Positions 1-12,004 of a stretch of DNA of 64,000 nucleotides are shown piece after piece. Under the pieces are notes generated by a model, which saw nothing but the letters and a program-made list of their open reading frames with translations, did no database searches and was not told the origin of the DNA. The translations under genes and the position numbers were made by a program. Source of the stretch: Dicyema japonicum (lineage: Eukaryota; Dicyemida; Rhombozoa; Dicyemidae); the NCBI GenBank assembly GCA_011109175.1, contig RDEW01000011.1:692374-756373 (forward strand), in the 5' to 3' direction. The number at the start of each line of letters is the position of its first letter. Position 1 is the stretch's first letter.

Positions 1-495
1 ATTAATTCAATAAAATCTGATACTACAATGAGGTCAAAATTAAAGTTGCAGATTCTCCATGCATATTTCGTAACTTCAAACCATTCCTCTTTTTAAATTT
101 AACAAGCCACCCTTGCTTCCTTGAAATCAGTGATCCCTCGTTTCTATGCAAATGTTTTGGCTTTCTCAGTAATAATTTCATCCTTCAAAATGGCTCCTTT
201 AACATCCATTGAATTACTTAAAAAATCGTGTCATAATCGATTTCACTGAACTTTAAATATTTTTTGCGAGAAATGTCAAATCGTAAGTTATTCAACATAT
301 TTCAGATCCTCTTTTACCTCTCAGATCATCAATAGATCTACGAGAAATAGGTGCAAGATATTTTTTGGAAAAGATTTCTGAAATATATACCGGTAATTCA
401 ATAGTCGATTCAATAAACTTTAAAATGACAATTTTTTGTTTGTTTTTTAATCGTGTACAGTTACGTTTCATAAAAACAACAATAAAAAATGACAA
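1..495 (-). mobile_element. pogo/Tigger transposase, N-terminal relic
   Basis: The minus strand reads like the N-terminal DNA-binding half of a Tigger-type (Tc1/mariner superfamily) transposase. The part at 292-495 resembles the CENP-B-like helix-turn-helix (TRLKNKQKIVILKFIES, then SIDDLRGKRGSEI). The part at 1-290 resembles the second helix-turn-helix (KGAILKDEIITEKAKTFA, then WLVKFKKRNGLKLRNMHGES). Stops and a frameshift separate the parts, and the catalytic half would lie beyond the left edge. The order of motifs is as in the family, so this is one decayed copy. Confidence 0.65.
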
Positions 496-624
496 CGTGT
501 TGTAAATTATTTAAAAAATTATTTGAAATTAAGAGACATGATTCATTAAAAATCTGGCGGATTCGAGAAATTTTGTTAAAAAAATGACGGATTAGAGAAT
601 TTATTAGTTATAATGAAGAATTTA

Positions 625-748
625 TTGAAGAAAGAAAATAGAGCAACGGTTATATAGAAGCTGTCCTGACTGCGTGGCTATTCCCTCTCAGGATAGCGAG
701 CGAGATTCGCTCAAATAACCAGCAGCGCTCACGAGGGTCTCCATTTAT
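625..748 (-). mobile_element. LINE 3' end, 'RPDG' family
   Basis: The minus strand encodes the last residues of the LINE family described at 36470-38530 (WLFERISLAILRGNSHAV, then a stop). Nearly the same 120 bp recur at 36470-36590 and 56030-56155, so these are 5'-truncated insertions of one element. Truncation at the 5' end is usual for target-primed reverse transcription. Confidence 0.75.
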
Positions 749-759
749 TAGTTATAATT

Positions 760-2995
760 GGCGGATTCTAAAAATGGCGAATTCGAGAATTGGTGGATTG
801 GAGAGACTGTACTACATTCTAAAATTATCTTCCGATTCCCAATCCGTTTAACGACTAGATTATAAATCCATTTTTAATAATAGACAAATAAAATAGTCAC
901 CAGATTATTAAATACTAACATCAAACATATATTGACAAATTATTTTGAATAACTAGAGAATCACTAAACTCAGAGAATATAAGTAATATTAAAATACATA
1001 TAAGTGTATAAAAAGTTAATATATTTAATAATCAACAACCTTCCTCGCCTGCCTGTTCGCCAGCCTCCTCAGGCAGGTTCGATTCTGGTTGCTGAAACAA
1101 CTCCGAGAGCGCCTTGTCCAATTGAATAAGTGTAAAACTCAACCTTCGTAGTGTTTATGCTTTCTGACAAATCAATTATTAACGATTAAAGTGACAATAG
1201 TAAATTCACATCCACGACAATATAATTACTTTAATGGACAGCTGTCAGTCTCACATTCTGGTAATCCCTCAAAGATTCCAATTCTTTCCCACATTAACAC
1301 ACGACAAACGTATTCACATATATTTTTAATCCATTATAATATTGACACGACAACTATAATGTCAATCAAGTGAGCTAACAACATTAAATAACAGAAAGGT
1401 CAACTTAGCGAACACGTGGTCAATAAATCGAACAAAATAGTCCACTTATCATCCTGCAAAATATATCAACAATCCTCTTAACAAGCCACATAGTTTAAAG
1501 CGGAAAAAAAGCCCGCTTAATTAACCACAGAAAGACCGCCTAATATGGTTACCAAAATAAAAAAAAATCTTGCTAATGAACAAAATATCAATTGTAGAGT
1601 AATCTTCATACTATCCAGAAAAAACAACCCAAAGATATAAATGTTATATATCGTAAAATAATCTTTCCAAAAAATGTTATATATTAATAAATTTCAAAGC
1701 GTTAAAAATGCCAACATTTGAAGGAGACTATTTGAGGCTGAGTCGACAGCTCTATATTCGCACATGAGTGACCTATAAGGATATTTGACAGAAAAGTGTT
1801 AATGTAAAACACATGAATACTAGAAATCACTAGTATAATTTAAAAATCGACATATGCGTGATAAAATGAATCAAATTACAAAACCTTTGATAAGATGGCG
1901 AACCTTAAGATAAACAAAATTTAAGCGGGAAAAATGTTTGTTTAGGAGGTGACCTAATCAAAATGCGCTTAATTAGAAAAGATGGTGGAATATGCATATC
2001 AAAGACTACGAGAGAATAGGAATGTGGAAAAAATGAGTTGTAAATGATTGTAAGGGAAGATGATATAAGCAAAGTTTGAGCAAACCAGGCACAACACAGC
2101 AGAGAAAACATAGCACGTGCTAAAAAGTCAAATCAAGAACCTGAAGCAACTGAATCAGAAGAAGACACGGATTCAATAGATGGGTTCTCTCTCTGAAAGT
2201 TTTCAAGTTCTTGTAGAACGTTTCTACACTTATCAATGTATAATCTCTTTATGCACATCAACTCTCTTGCTCGTTCAAAAAAATTCATGGAGAGATCCTA
2301 CAATTTATAAATAGACCTACTGTAATGTGACACTTGGCATCACTAAGCAGTGATACAACAGTTCGTGGTCTAAATGGTGAAGAGTTAGGAATTAACTCTC
2401 TGACCATATCAAGCTGATATTTTAACTTTCTACGTCTACAAATCACCATAAAATGATAATAAATTAGGATAATATTCATAAATTAAAAACGCAAAAATTC
2501 TATTTTTATACCAGAATATAAAAAAGTTTAGGCAAAATTTATAAAGTTTTTAGGTTGATATGTTGCTATCAGCACAAAAGAACAACATTTTAGCAGGAAA
2601 GTAATTTTTAGGTGTCAAATATGTAAAAGTAAGTTTTAACTGCTAAAAATTTACTGGTAAACAACAAATAATAAAATTAAAGCAGAAATGTCTATGTAAC
2701 AGATCAAGGTAAGCATTGTGGTAAAATATATGTCTTGGCTGAACCCTGAAATTAATAAAATTTATGCGGGAAAAATATTTAGTTTGCGTGGCAATATAGA
2801 ATAAGTAGATAAAAGGCATAATCAAATTGTAAGCCAATTAAACTAGAAAATAATCAAAAATATTATGTAAGATATTAAATAACAAATATTGTTTAATAAT
2901 AAAGAGATTGACAAGTAAGCTGTGAAATCGAAATAAATGATATCGTGCGTAACAATCGTATGTAAAAATGTAATCAAATATTCACGAACCTATTT
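760..2995. other. No recognisable gene
   Basis: This is AT-rich sequence with only short open frames that show no recognisable domain. A GC-richer patch near 1045-1110 could be a LINE scrap but is too short to assign. I saw no short-intron exon chain here. Confidence 0.5.
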
Positions 2996-3002
2996 CTCTC
3001 AT

Positions 3003-3347
3003 TCACACAGTGTGTAGATTCTGGGATCCTACCAGTAAATAAGTAAAATACATGAACGGGTATTCCAATCCTGTAAACAACGGCAACTCGTAAAAGGCTA
3101 AAGGTGGAGGTACTTCAACTGTCATCACTTGAGTTTCATCTCTCCTAGGAGTTTGTGACGCAGTGGGAGACTCCTCCTGTGGATGAGGCGGCGATTGGGA
3201 AGACTCACGTTCAGGTGTCTTAGCCACTTGCTGCCTCGCAAATTCTTCGTCATCTTCTATTAGAGCTGCAGCTTCCATGAGCGTCTCAAACATATTTTTG
3301 GGGGGGCCTCCATTAGTCGAAGTTGTCGATGAGTCCGAACCAACCAT
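3003..3347 (-). CDS. Hypothetical Ser/Pro/Glu-rich protein
   Basis: An uninterrupted frame of about 114 codons starts at the ATG complementary to 3345-3347 and stops at 3003. The protein is acidic and low in complexity. It has a short helical-looking stretch (NMFETLMEAAALIEDDEEF) followed by a Ser-Pro-Gln-rich region and a more hydrophobic tail. The base composition is clearly richer in G and C than the surroundings, which supports real coding. I do not recognise the family. The tail after about residue 78 could be intronic, because a GT and a pyrimidine-rich AG bracket it, so the end is uncertain. Confidence 0.4.
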   Translation of the reverse strand: MVGSDSSTTSTNGGPPKNMFETLMEAAALIEDDEEFARQQVAKTPERESSQSPPHPQEESPTASQTPRRDETQVMTVEVPPPLAFYELPLFTGLEYPFMYFTYLLVGSQNLHTV

Positions 3348-3349
3348 CA

Positions 3350-3868
3350 AAGCAAACTGCGGCAAATATATTTATATGCAAAAATGACGTCATCGATAAG
3401 CGAATATTATTTTCGCTCGTTTTGGTGAGTAAAGCACGTGGTTGTTTATTTCGTTAGCATTAAAGCAATCTGATTATTTTCTGCAATTATCTAAAGATTT
3501 TATTGTTAGAAACATCATCTGATAGAGTAATCCTAAAAGAACTTCCAATGCCTCTCGATGTGTCAAGAGTGAGTGAATATTATTCAATTTTCTCCAGACT
3601 TGGCGCGTGGTGTTGGAAAATCGGCTAAATGAGAGAATTATTCAATTTTGCACAAAGTGAGAGTGTTGTTCATGCACCAATTGAATGTACAAATAAAATT
3701 TTATTAAATGGACCCATTTATTTTGTAGTTTTAAGGCAGTCTACAGAATTGACACACTTGAGGGGTGTCAAACATGCGACCCGTGAGCCTCATGCGCAGC
3801 ATTAATGTTTAGTGGAGTTCGTTAAATGCGACTGTACCGTTTGATGGCTATAAACAAAAATATTTTAT
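3350..3868. other. No recognisable gene
   Basis: AT-rich sequence upstream of the ORF at 3003-3347. I see no domain, RNA gene or repeat in it. Confidence 0.4.
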
Positions 3869-3870
3869 AA

Positions 3871-4089
3871 TTAAACAATTTTGTAACCATTTCGGATGTT
3901 TCTCATTACTGTCATTTGGAATTCGTAGAATTTTTTTAATGACTTTGGTGTTATGCAGGAAATGTTCTGTTCCAGAGTATACAAAGTTTCCTGAATTTGT
4001 TTCTCCGTCACGTCCTCGTTTTCAGCTATATCTCCATTATAGATAAAAGTGTCGCATTCAATAGTTTCTTTATCATCAGACTCGGTCAT
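3871..4089 (-). mobile_element. pogo/Tigger transposase, C-terminal relic
   Basis: An open minus-strand frame of 72 codons looks like the acidic C-terminal tail typical of Tigger transposases (CDTFIYNGDIAENEDVTEKQ, then ETLYTLEQN). The DDE core expected further along the minus strand (higher coordinates) is not readable. The Tigger-like end at 4754-4774 may belong to the same insertion. Confidence 0.4.
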
Positions 4090-4674
4090 TATTTCATCAG
4101 TTAGGCAATTATCAAAATTTAAGACATCACGATTTTTTCAATTTGTTTCCAACAATCTGTGATTGAAATTTCTGTTACTTCATTCCAACTTTTTGGAACC
4201 AGCATTACAACCTGACGAAGGTTTGTTTTGAAAGACGTTCTTTAAATCACTTTCGATGTCTGAAGACATAAAAATTTGAGTAAGAGTTTGTGAATATTTT
4301 TATGATCCGCATATCTAGTAACTGTGTGTAGGGTGTCGAATTTTTAGGCAAAAAAAAGAATTCGATATGGAGCATTCAATTGTTTTATTAGATCATGCAT
4401 TATCAAGTAATAATAATATTTTTCTTTGTTGAGTAACTAATTTCCCACTTAGCTTGCATAATCAGCTATTAAAAATGTACCCAGTCATCCATGCACTTTA
4501 GGAAGCTGAATATATAACACCAAAATCTTTAACATCGAAATTTTTGAAACAACAAAGTTTATTATATTTCCCAAGTTTTTATTTAATGATTGGCCCTGAT
4601 ATTGGAAAATTATGTTCTCTGAGTTTCTGGAATATTTCAAATACTTTGTGATCAAATAATTTATGTATTTCTGA

Positions 4675-4776
4675 TATTGGTGCCCCGGTTTGGGGCTCCG
4701 AAAATTTCCAAATTTGGAAATTAATGCTGGAAAATAGACTCCAATTGAAAAATGCCCCGAAACGGGGTCGACTGTA
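4675..4776. mobile_element. pogo-type inverted-repeat ends (short element)
   Basis: The right end at 4754-4774 reads inward as CAGTCGACCCCG followed by a GGGG block, and is followed by TA at 4775-4776. It resembles the ends of the element at 28130-29300. A degenerate inverted partner lies at about 4678-4700 (CCCCGGTTTGGGG). The pair encloses about 100 bp, as expected for a small non-autonomous derivative. The left end is poor, so the boundaries are approximate. Confidence 0.45.
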
Positions 4777-4799
4777 TCATGTGAAAAACCTCTAAGTTA

Positions 4800-5065
4800 C
4801 AAACTGTCGAATGGAAAAGAAGGAATTCTTATACAATCAAAGAAAAACTTTCCGCATTAAAAAAATTGTCAGAGTGCAAAGGAAACATTGAAGAAGCATC
4901 TAGACAATTTTGTATAGACCGTATGTGTCTACGAAGCTGGCATAAAATAACAAAAATTTGTCAAATTCATCAAAACAAACCGTTTCACGTAAATTAGGAA
5001 CTTTTGGAAGAAAATCGTTTTTTACTGAAATTGAAAAAAAACTGTTTGAGAATGATAAAATATAA
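4800..5065 (+). mobile_element. Transposase N-terminal helix-turn-helix relic
   Basis: The plus strand encodes a helix-turn-helix of the kind found at the N-terminus of pogo-type transposases (IEEASRQFCIDRMCLRSWHK), followed by a basic Lys/Leu-rich tail with stops. A second copy with the same layout is at 11040-11300 (IAEASRQLCIYRKCLRSWHK). The two define one family distinct from the Tigger copies at 1 and 44 kb. Confidence 0.55.
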
Positions 5066-5154
5066 ATACAAACGAGTTAAACTTTAAAGTGACACAAATT
5101 ACAAAATGAAAAATCTTTTATTATAAAATCTGTTGAAATTGATTGGTTTAAGAC

Positions 5155-6700
5155 AGTGTTTCTCAAACTGGGGTCCGCGGTCCAAAAAGGACCGTTTCTT
5201 CAACGGCAGTCCTCAGCTTCTCGTCGATGGCTCATAAGAAGTTCATTTCTGTGAAACATAAGGCTGTCCGTAAAAAAAAAGGAGTCGTGTAAATTAACTA
5301 CTTAGCTACATTGTCTATGTGCTATTCAAAAGTTCAAAAATACTCAAAAAATAAATTTTAATAAAAAATATAAAAATTAGTCGTTTTTATACAAAATTTT
5401 ATATTGTTTTCAATTTTAGTTCTATAAATGACAGATTAGTAATCATAACCTAAATAAAATAAAAAATAAACCATTTCCCAAAATTGATTTTTAAAGATTG
5501 TAAAATTTAATTTAACCCTAGGAATCATCATTATTGTCAATTTTAATTGAATTTTGAACATTCAAATATTTATCAGCGGTAATTAGTATATTTGTTAAGT
5601 CACTAAGAATTATTTGTCGCAATGAACAAATTCTATAAGACAATGGGAATTTGTGAGATAACACATGTCCTTACTACATCAACGTTGTTAACAAAAATCT
5701 GGAATTGTTAACTATTTTCAGTTATTATAGATGAATCTCCAAATGTTCGATGTCATATGATTGATGGTTTGAGATGGATGAGACACGAAAGCAACAAATA
5801 ACCGTCATCTACGAAAGTTAACATGCATTCGCTCCTTTTTACATTTGCCGTCAAATATCGATATACATTGCTCAACTCCAGTACAAACAAGAACACATAA
5901 TATTCATAATTAAAACCACAATATAACTGCACAAAAAACTACATCCACAAAAAACTGCAACAAATATTCGAAAAGTGTTTAGAAATATTCGATAGAACCA
6001 ACAAGCAAATAATATATAGTTACGACAAATTTGATGAAATGAACTAATTTTTTCAAGTGTAGAATATTAATAAAAATAATGTCGTCAATTATGAGCAATA
6101 ATAATTTTGTATTCCAATTGATAAAATTGCATCAAAAATTGATTGACAGCTGAGGTTGCATAATTTATTGTGAAGTACTATAGAATATGTATAAGTTTTT
6201 GTGTAAAGTCATAAAAACAGATATACGAACTTTTAAATTGCGTTTTGGTTTTATAATTATTATTGGTAAATTATTAGGCTGTGTTTAAGCAATTGTTTTT
6301 TATTATTTTGTTACTTTGCTTGAGAAAATGTTTGGTTATTAGTGGACTGTCTGTTTAGTCAAGAAATTCCAAAATATGTTAGGATTGATTCAAGTCATCG
6401 CTTTCTGTTAGTGAATATTTATATTAAATGTTTCACAACTTTTATGTAATAAATACATAATTATCCATTATTTGTTACGTCACAATTAAATTGGAAATGG
6501 AATTTTGTATTAAATTTTTAGTAAATAAAAATTTTGTTACGAGTTTTCACGTAGTTTCAGTGTTCATTGAATCAGTTGAGTGCAGACATACTAAGGTAGC
6601 CTCAATCATGATTATTATGTTCAATAAAAATTGATATTAATAATTTTTGACGATTACAATTTTTATATTTTTATTTCAATAAGTTTTGGTTCGTGGATTG
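5155..6700. other. hAT-like terminus, then no recognisable gene
   Basis: At 5155-5185 the sequence CAGTGTTTCTCAAACTGGGG matches the usual terminal repeat of Charlie-type hAT elements, and a similar one is at 32236. The rest is AT-rich with scattered stops in all frames, and I see no second terminus. Confidence 0.4.
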
Positions 6701-6714
6701 CCATGCTATCGCTA

Positions 6715-7019
6715 TCGGCACAGAGCAAACTGAAGTGTTACAAAACCAATGTCTGAGAATATTATTGAGATCGTCAAAAAAGACACTCACGTTGTAACTA
6801 CAAAAACACTAAACGTCGCCAATCATGAAGTACCTTACAGAAGACTTCCTGAAAATCCTGTTAGTTGGTCAAAACATATCTGTAAGCATACCCGTGGTAC
6901 GAGAAGAGATCTTCCATTTGTGGAGATTAATCCAGAATCAAAAACTAATCAAAGGAGAAAACCTATATACAGAAGCAAATATCCACATTTTACTCAGTAG
7001 ATTAAAAATTGGTGCATAA
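6715..7019 (+). mobile_element. LINE reverse transcriptase, C-terminal scrap
   Basis: The plus strand reads a short stretch like the post-RT region of Jockey-type LINEs (EVLQNQCLRILLRSSKK), then open frames without recognisable motifs. There is a stop within it and no RT core, so it is a remnant. Confidence 0.4.
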
Positions 7020-7054
7020 CCAATTTGTAGGCTAAATCGACTGTATTTTTAAAT

Positions 7055-7380
7055 AATAAAGCACTACCGCGTTGCCATAAGCACGTAAGATGCCTAGGGT
7101 TTCGCTCGTGCAGAACACACACTTTATTTAAGTAAGGAAAGTTACTTTAACTAATCGTAAAGAGAGAACCAAGGAATGCTCTTCACTTTGTTATTTCTTT
7201 TTCTTAGGTGTATGTTCTTTGACTATCCAGTTCCGCAGTGAATCTCCACTGATGACGGCGTCACTCGTCAAGCCCTTTTCGCATCGTATATGCGTGGAAC
7301 CATCCACCAGGTGAACAGCAGCGAGAATCGAACCTGTGACCTAAGCCACTTTAGCCCGACACCTAACCACTATGCTACCA
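7055..7380 (-). repeat. tRNA-derived SINE, copy 1
   Basis: Reading the minus strand from 7380, the first ~70 bases look like a tRNA gene. There is an A-box-like TAGCATAGTGG and a B box GGTTCGATTCT about 35 bases on. A ~250-bp body follows that recurs in five other places in the window (20108, 35851, 45550, 55530, 61548). The tail ends near 7055 in an A/T-rich stretch. This is the most complete head among the copies. Confidence 0.85.
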
Positions 7381-7384
7381 ATCA

Positions 7385-8105
7385 ACTGACAATGAATGAT
7401 ACATTAGATGGATATACCCCTTTTTATTTTATTAATATTTTGCAGTGAAAAATTCTTTTTGAGTTACAAAGTTTTGGAAAAAAACATGTGTCCTTGATCA
7501 GAAAATTCGAGATCTCTTGTGCTCATTTCCTAATGTCAAGTAATTTTAATAAGATAAATTCAATTTTTAATAGACATTTAATATGTAAAAAATCGAACTG
7601 AAAAAATGAGTGGTCGTTTCCCGTTAAAACTGTCGCAAAAAAGCATTTGAAACAGCCACTCGGTTTTCTGAAGCTCATTACTCACTTTCGATATCATAGA
7701 TCCAAGTCATCTTAGAAAAGAGAAGTGGAAAAATATCATGCTTCCGAAAATTCTGGGAGAATATATAGCGAGTCTCATCCGTATGTTTTTAACATATTTT
7801 ACTAAAAATTGATTAGAAGCAAACCATACAAGTACACCAAAGACAACAGAAACATGTTTTTGAATATTAATTCTTATTTGGTTATTTCGATATTACGTTG
7901 TCTTTGGAATTTTTTGATGAAAAATATGTGTAATATTTTTTTTAATTTGAAAAAATGACGGTTGAATTGGTGACGTGGGTCTTAAACACCATGTCTGAAA
8001 AATAAGGAATTCATGGAATAGACCCTTTTGAAGTTCAGTAGCCTCTCCAGTACCTGGAAAAAAATAAAACTTTGTGAGGACTTTTCAAGCTACAAAGTAT
8101 CGTTC
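7385..8105. other. No clear gene; possible hAT continuation
   Basis: Minus-strand frames near 7640-7740 could be a degraded middle part of the hAT copy at 8110-8640, but I could not align them with confidence. Otherwise I see nothing. Confidence 0.3.
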
Positions 8106-8109
8106 GGAT

Positions 8110-8640
8110 GTTTTAAAGCAGGGGTTCCTTTAACAAACTTTTAAAAAATATCGCCAACAGGAAAAACCTATATGGTAACGAGTTGGAAATAAAAAATTTA
8201 ATCTCGATCCTGTTTGGATTCATGTTTGTAACCCTTCGTAGATCTCCTTTTTCAACAATGTCCAAGCGGTTTCTCCTTTTGGCAATTAGCTGTGATACAA
8301 TACTAAAGCCTTTATCAACCAGATCGTATTGTTGCTAAGCGAAAGCGATTTGATAATATTCTGGGAAGGTTGGTGCATTACTGTTTTCAGTACTTCATGA
8401 ATTGATGGTATTATCAGTTCCTTCCCATTTGTGTGCAATTTTCCCGACATGGCGATAAGTAAAACGATGCTATATGATGCAACAACGCCATCATCACTGT
8501 GCTTATTATTACTGAAGAATATTTTTTTGCAGGCTTCGTTGATTTTTTTGTTTCCCCCAATACTTTTGAAAAACCGTCAGAGACTTGTTGGAATTATTTG
8601 GATGGACCTTTATTTTAATAAAATATAAGAACCCTTCGTA
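8110..8640 (-). mobile_element. hAT (ZBED-type) transposase C-terminal relic
   Basis: On the minus strand 8180-8330 reads like the C-terminal hAT dimerisation region of ZBED/FAM200-type transposases (FSIVSQLIAKRRNRLDIVEK, then DLRRVTNMNP). Upstream frames are broken by stops. There is no intact frame and the termini were not found. Confidence 0.55.
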
Positions 8641-8679
8641 AATGCTGACTTAATCTAGAAGGCTTCATAGCCTCGTTAG

Positions 8680-10030
8680 AAAATGACTTCAACATCTCTC
8701 GAATTCTCTTCGAATGCTCCGGCAGTGAACCAACAGCTTTTCTGAGGTGTCTTCTTTTATTTCTGCAGAGGAATTCTATCGTAGTGCTTTTTTTAATGGC
8801 GATCTGAATTTCTTCGCATGAACCACCCTCTCTCTAACATCTCTCCAAATTCTCTCGAATGCCATTTCTCAAGTCCATACCATTTCTCACCGTCGTCTCT
8901 TCTGAAAGCAGACTGGGGACGGATGTGGAGTTTAATTGTATGTACCTCATGATCTTCCGTCTGAGAGATTTCACACGCTCCACCTTCGTAAAAGGAATGG
9001 CGGATCTCCAGGCAAACACAGGCATATTCAATCGTCGGCGCAAAAACTTGGAGATATATTTTTCTGATCCAAGCAGTAGGAGGGAAGGGGCTCTTCTCTA
9101 CGATGGCTTTTAGGACGTTCCATTTTCGAAGATTCTTGGTTACCAATTCCTCCGTGTGACTGGCGAACGTCATCAGAGAGTCGAAAATTACTCCAAGGAT
9201 CTTGTGGATTCGTGTATAAGGGATGGGAATGTTTCCGAGGAATATCTCAAGTCCACCTTTATATCTTCTGTCCGTAGTAAATAGCGTTAACTGAGACTTG
9301 GATGCAGACACAGATAGCAAAATCATGGATAGCCAGTCATACATCTGGTTGAGGTGTGACTGAACCACCGCCACAGCCCTGGATGGAGATTTGTCCCTTG
9401 GGGAGTCTTGTGGGACCCCATTAGGGAGTAGTCTTGATTTTGAAGTAATTTTTCCAATCCGAACTCTTCCACGTCGGCCATTAATAGCATGATGCTCGGA
9501 TGTAAATTTGAGTTAAGATCTTTTTTGTTATGAGAGTCCTCAAAACCGAGTCGAAGGCTTTATGTATATCTATAGAACAGGGGTGATTAACTTTAGTACA
9601 AGCTTCTCCAACACTTTCGACAAGGCGTAAGTTATGGAGAAGGCGGTAAGAGGATGGGATGTCTTTTGATTTTCCAGGCTTGAGGATTGGAGTAATCAAT
9701 GAGTTCTTCCATATGTTTGGTGTTATATGGGAATTTATAGACTGGTTGTATAGTCTTGATAACACATATGGGCCTAAGGTCCTAGGTGTTTAAGGTGGAT
9801 AGCACAGACACTGTCGGGGCCACATGCTCGGGTTGGTCGTAGAAATTTAATAGTCCTTTCCACGTCGTAGGGAGTGAAGAACGTTGTATATGTCGACTGT
9901 TGTGGACCATCTCGTTTGACATGCAGAGATCGAGAGAAGTCCTTGTGGCTGATCGACACATAGTATTTCATGAGGTTATTAGCGAGTTTCCGTGCATGTT
10001 CCGGGATAAGGGTAACGGTTTCCACATCGC
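8680..10030 (-). mobile_element. LINE reverse transcriptase, Jockey-like (family J)
   Basis: The minus strand carries the RT of a Jockey/CR1-like LINE in several frames. In order these are a pre-RT segment, the block GPDSVCAIHLKHLGP, the block SLITPILKPGKSKDIPSS, the first catalytic aspartate block SIDIHKAFDSV and a post-catalytic block (SASKSQLTLFTTDRR, then LGVIFDS). The YADD block is missing, so there is an internal deletion near 9380-9450. A second copy on the other strand is at 59560-60635, where the same blocks are recognisable. Confidence 0.8.
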
Positions 10031-10084
10031 CGTCATCTTCCTTTCTGTTGATACTCTTTAGTGTCTTCCAGAAGGTTCCACACG

Positions 10085-10740
10085 AGTTCTTAAACGCTTG
10101 GGCTTATTATAACTGATGCTCGGGATTATGGAGGTTCGATCATCGACAGTGGCCATAAAATGGTCATTGCTAAGAATGAGAAGGAAAAGCAGTGGTTACT
10201 CAAAATCGCACCCGAAAAATTACGATCTGGATTACCTGAAGACTCAAACTAACCATGGCTCGGCGTTCCGAGATTACTTGGATGAAGAACTCGAAGAAAT
10301 ATCGACGGACTTATCACCATGGAGTTTTTTGAAGCAGAAAATAAAAAGGGTAGGAGACCACTCCTAACGAAGAATACCTTTAATATGAATTTACATCCGA
10401 ACGTCATGCTATGACTGAAAATGTCTTAACTGGCCGAAATGGAAGAGTCCAGATCGATAAAACTACTACAAAATCAAAGCTTCTCCCAAATGGGACCCCA
10501 CGTGGTGCCATTTTATCACCTTCCATGTTTAACTTATTTCTACACGACATACCTACTACCAAAAATCAGAACACTGTTTTTATCTCGCGGAAAACATAAT
10601 TATTTCCACAAGGATATCGAGAATCGATCGTATAAACTCTCTCAGACGTACAACTAGACGGATCGCGAAAGCCGACAGTTCATCCATCACCAGTCTCCTT
10701 ACTTAGGAGGTGGTGCAGAGAAATGGCCAGAGTTTCCTAC
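10085..10740 (+). mobile_element. LINE reverse transcriptase fragment
   Basis: The plus strand contains the RT block LLPNGTPRGAILSPSMFNLF and, in another frame, further LINE-like sequence. The upstream part (10116-10367) is open but shuffled in frame. The copy abuts the minus-strand LINE at 8680-10030 head to head, which suggests two independent insertions. Confidence 0.65.
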
Positions 10741-10829
10741 GTTTCTGCACGTTCCGAAGTTTCGGAAGGGCTTATTTTCTGAAAAATTTGGAACGATTTT
10801 TTTGAATTAAATTTTATAAATTAATTTAA

Positions 10830-11060
10830 TTTTTTTAATGGTACTATGTGGCTAGTTGGGAAAGAATTATTTTCCTTCCCTCAGATAGCGTCATTGGATC
10901 CACCTTACTGAGGAAACGCTCAAAAGGATCCAATTATTCTTTCCCCGGAAGACAATGTCGTTACCTGGAGACAAGTACTGGAACTCTGGAACGAGTCAGG
11001 ATCGAGGAGTTAGTTAGTTTGGTTATCCGAACAAACCTAAATGTTACAAACTGTTGAATC
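10830..11060 (+). mobile_element. LINE 3' end scrap
   Basis: An open frame ends with a segment like the LINE 3' ends elsewhere here, and the sequence finishes in TTAGTTAGTTTGG. Similar TTAGTTAG tails follow the LINE at 29303-29600. The assignment rests on this tail similarity only. Confidence 0.35.
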
Positions 11061-11300
11061 GCAAAGAAGGAAATGTTATACAATCGAAGAAAAACTTTCT
11101 ACATTAAAAAATTGTCAGAGTGCAGTGAATTCATTGCAGAAGCATCTAGACAACTTTGTATATACCGTAAATGTCTACGAAGCTGGCATAAAAATAATAA
11201 AAAATTGTCAAATTCATCAAAACAAACCGCTTCAAAAATTAGAAACTTTTGGAAGAAAAGCGTAATTCCTGAAATTGAAAAAAAACTGTTTAAATGAATA
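11040..11300 (+). mobile_element. Transposase N-terminal helix-turn-helix relic, copy 2
   Basis: This repeats the layout of 4800-5065. It has an N-terminal helix-turn-helix (CLRSWHK motif) and then a block (NFWKKSVIPEIEKKLFK) matching the spacer before the second DNA-binding half in Tigger-like transposases. The sequence stops at about 11297 and no catalytic domain follows. Confidence 0.55.
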
Positions 11301-12000
11301 AAATCTAAAAGACTTATCACAAAAAATTGTGAGCTATTGATTTTTTAGAGAAATCGTATGCTCAATGAAGGTGATTTAATCAGTGCTGAGTTTGAGTTTC
11401 AATTTCTGTAAAAGACATCGCCTGACTAGTAGACGAATAACGCTTTAGGCCAACAAGATAATAGGCCTATCGAAGAAAAAAAAGAATTGCTGATTATTTT
11501 TGGCATTGCTTTTTTGGCATGGGGTAAGGTCTTATTTTTGGAAAAAATTTGGCACACATAAAATTCATTTTTTCCGAAAATAAGCCCAGAGCTTTCACTT
11601 CTATGTCTTTCAAACACTGAATTAAGTGCAGCGGTTTCTTCTCAATTTTTGTAGAGTATTCACTTGGCAATTTAAGTCAACGGAAAATAACTCCGCTATT
11701 GATGCTTTGTCAACTTGGCTTGTGACTGACAAAATCTCTCCGACTTGAGACTACGTTATGATTTTATCAAAATAGAAATGTTTTTCGACGATCAACGCAA
11801 AATATCCACATTATAATCAAGAACTGTTGATCAATTGGTTACAAAACTCGGATTGTGCCCAAAGACATAGTGAAATTGTTCTATCAATGCAGAAGGATTG
11901 GGGAAAGAATGTCAAAGAAATTAAAAAGCCACTAAATACAGATAATTATATCTAATGGTGCATGCATATGAGAAACATGTCTCGATCTACTGTCTACATG
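11300..12000. other. No recognisable gene
   Basis: Mixed sequence with short frames only. Nothing matches the repeats or domains recognised elsewhere in the window. Confidence 0.4.
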
Positions 12001-12004
12001 CTCA

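Noticed and set aside
7320-7380. Functional tRNA gene (also at 20108, 35851, 45800, 55780)
   Set aside because: The heads have A- and B-box-like words but no convincing acceptor stem, and each is joined to the same SINE body.
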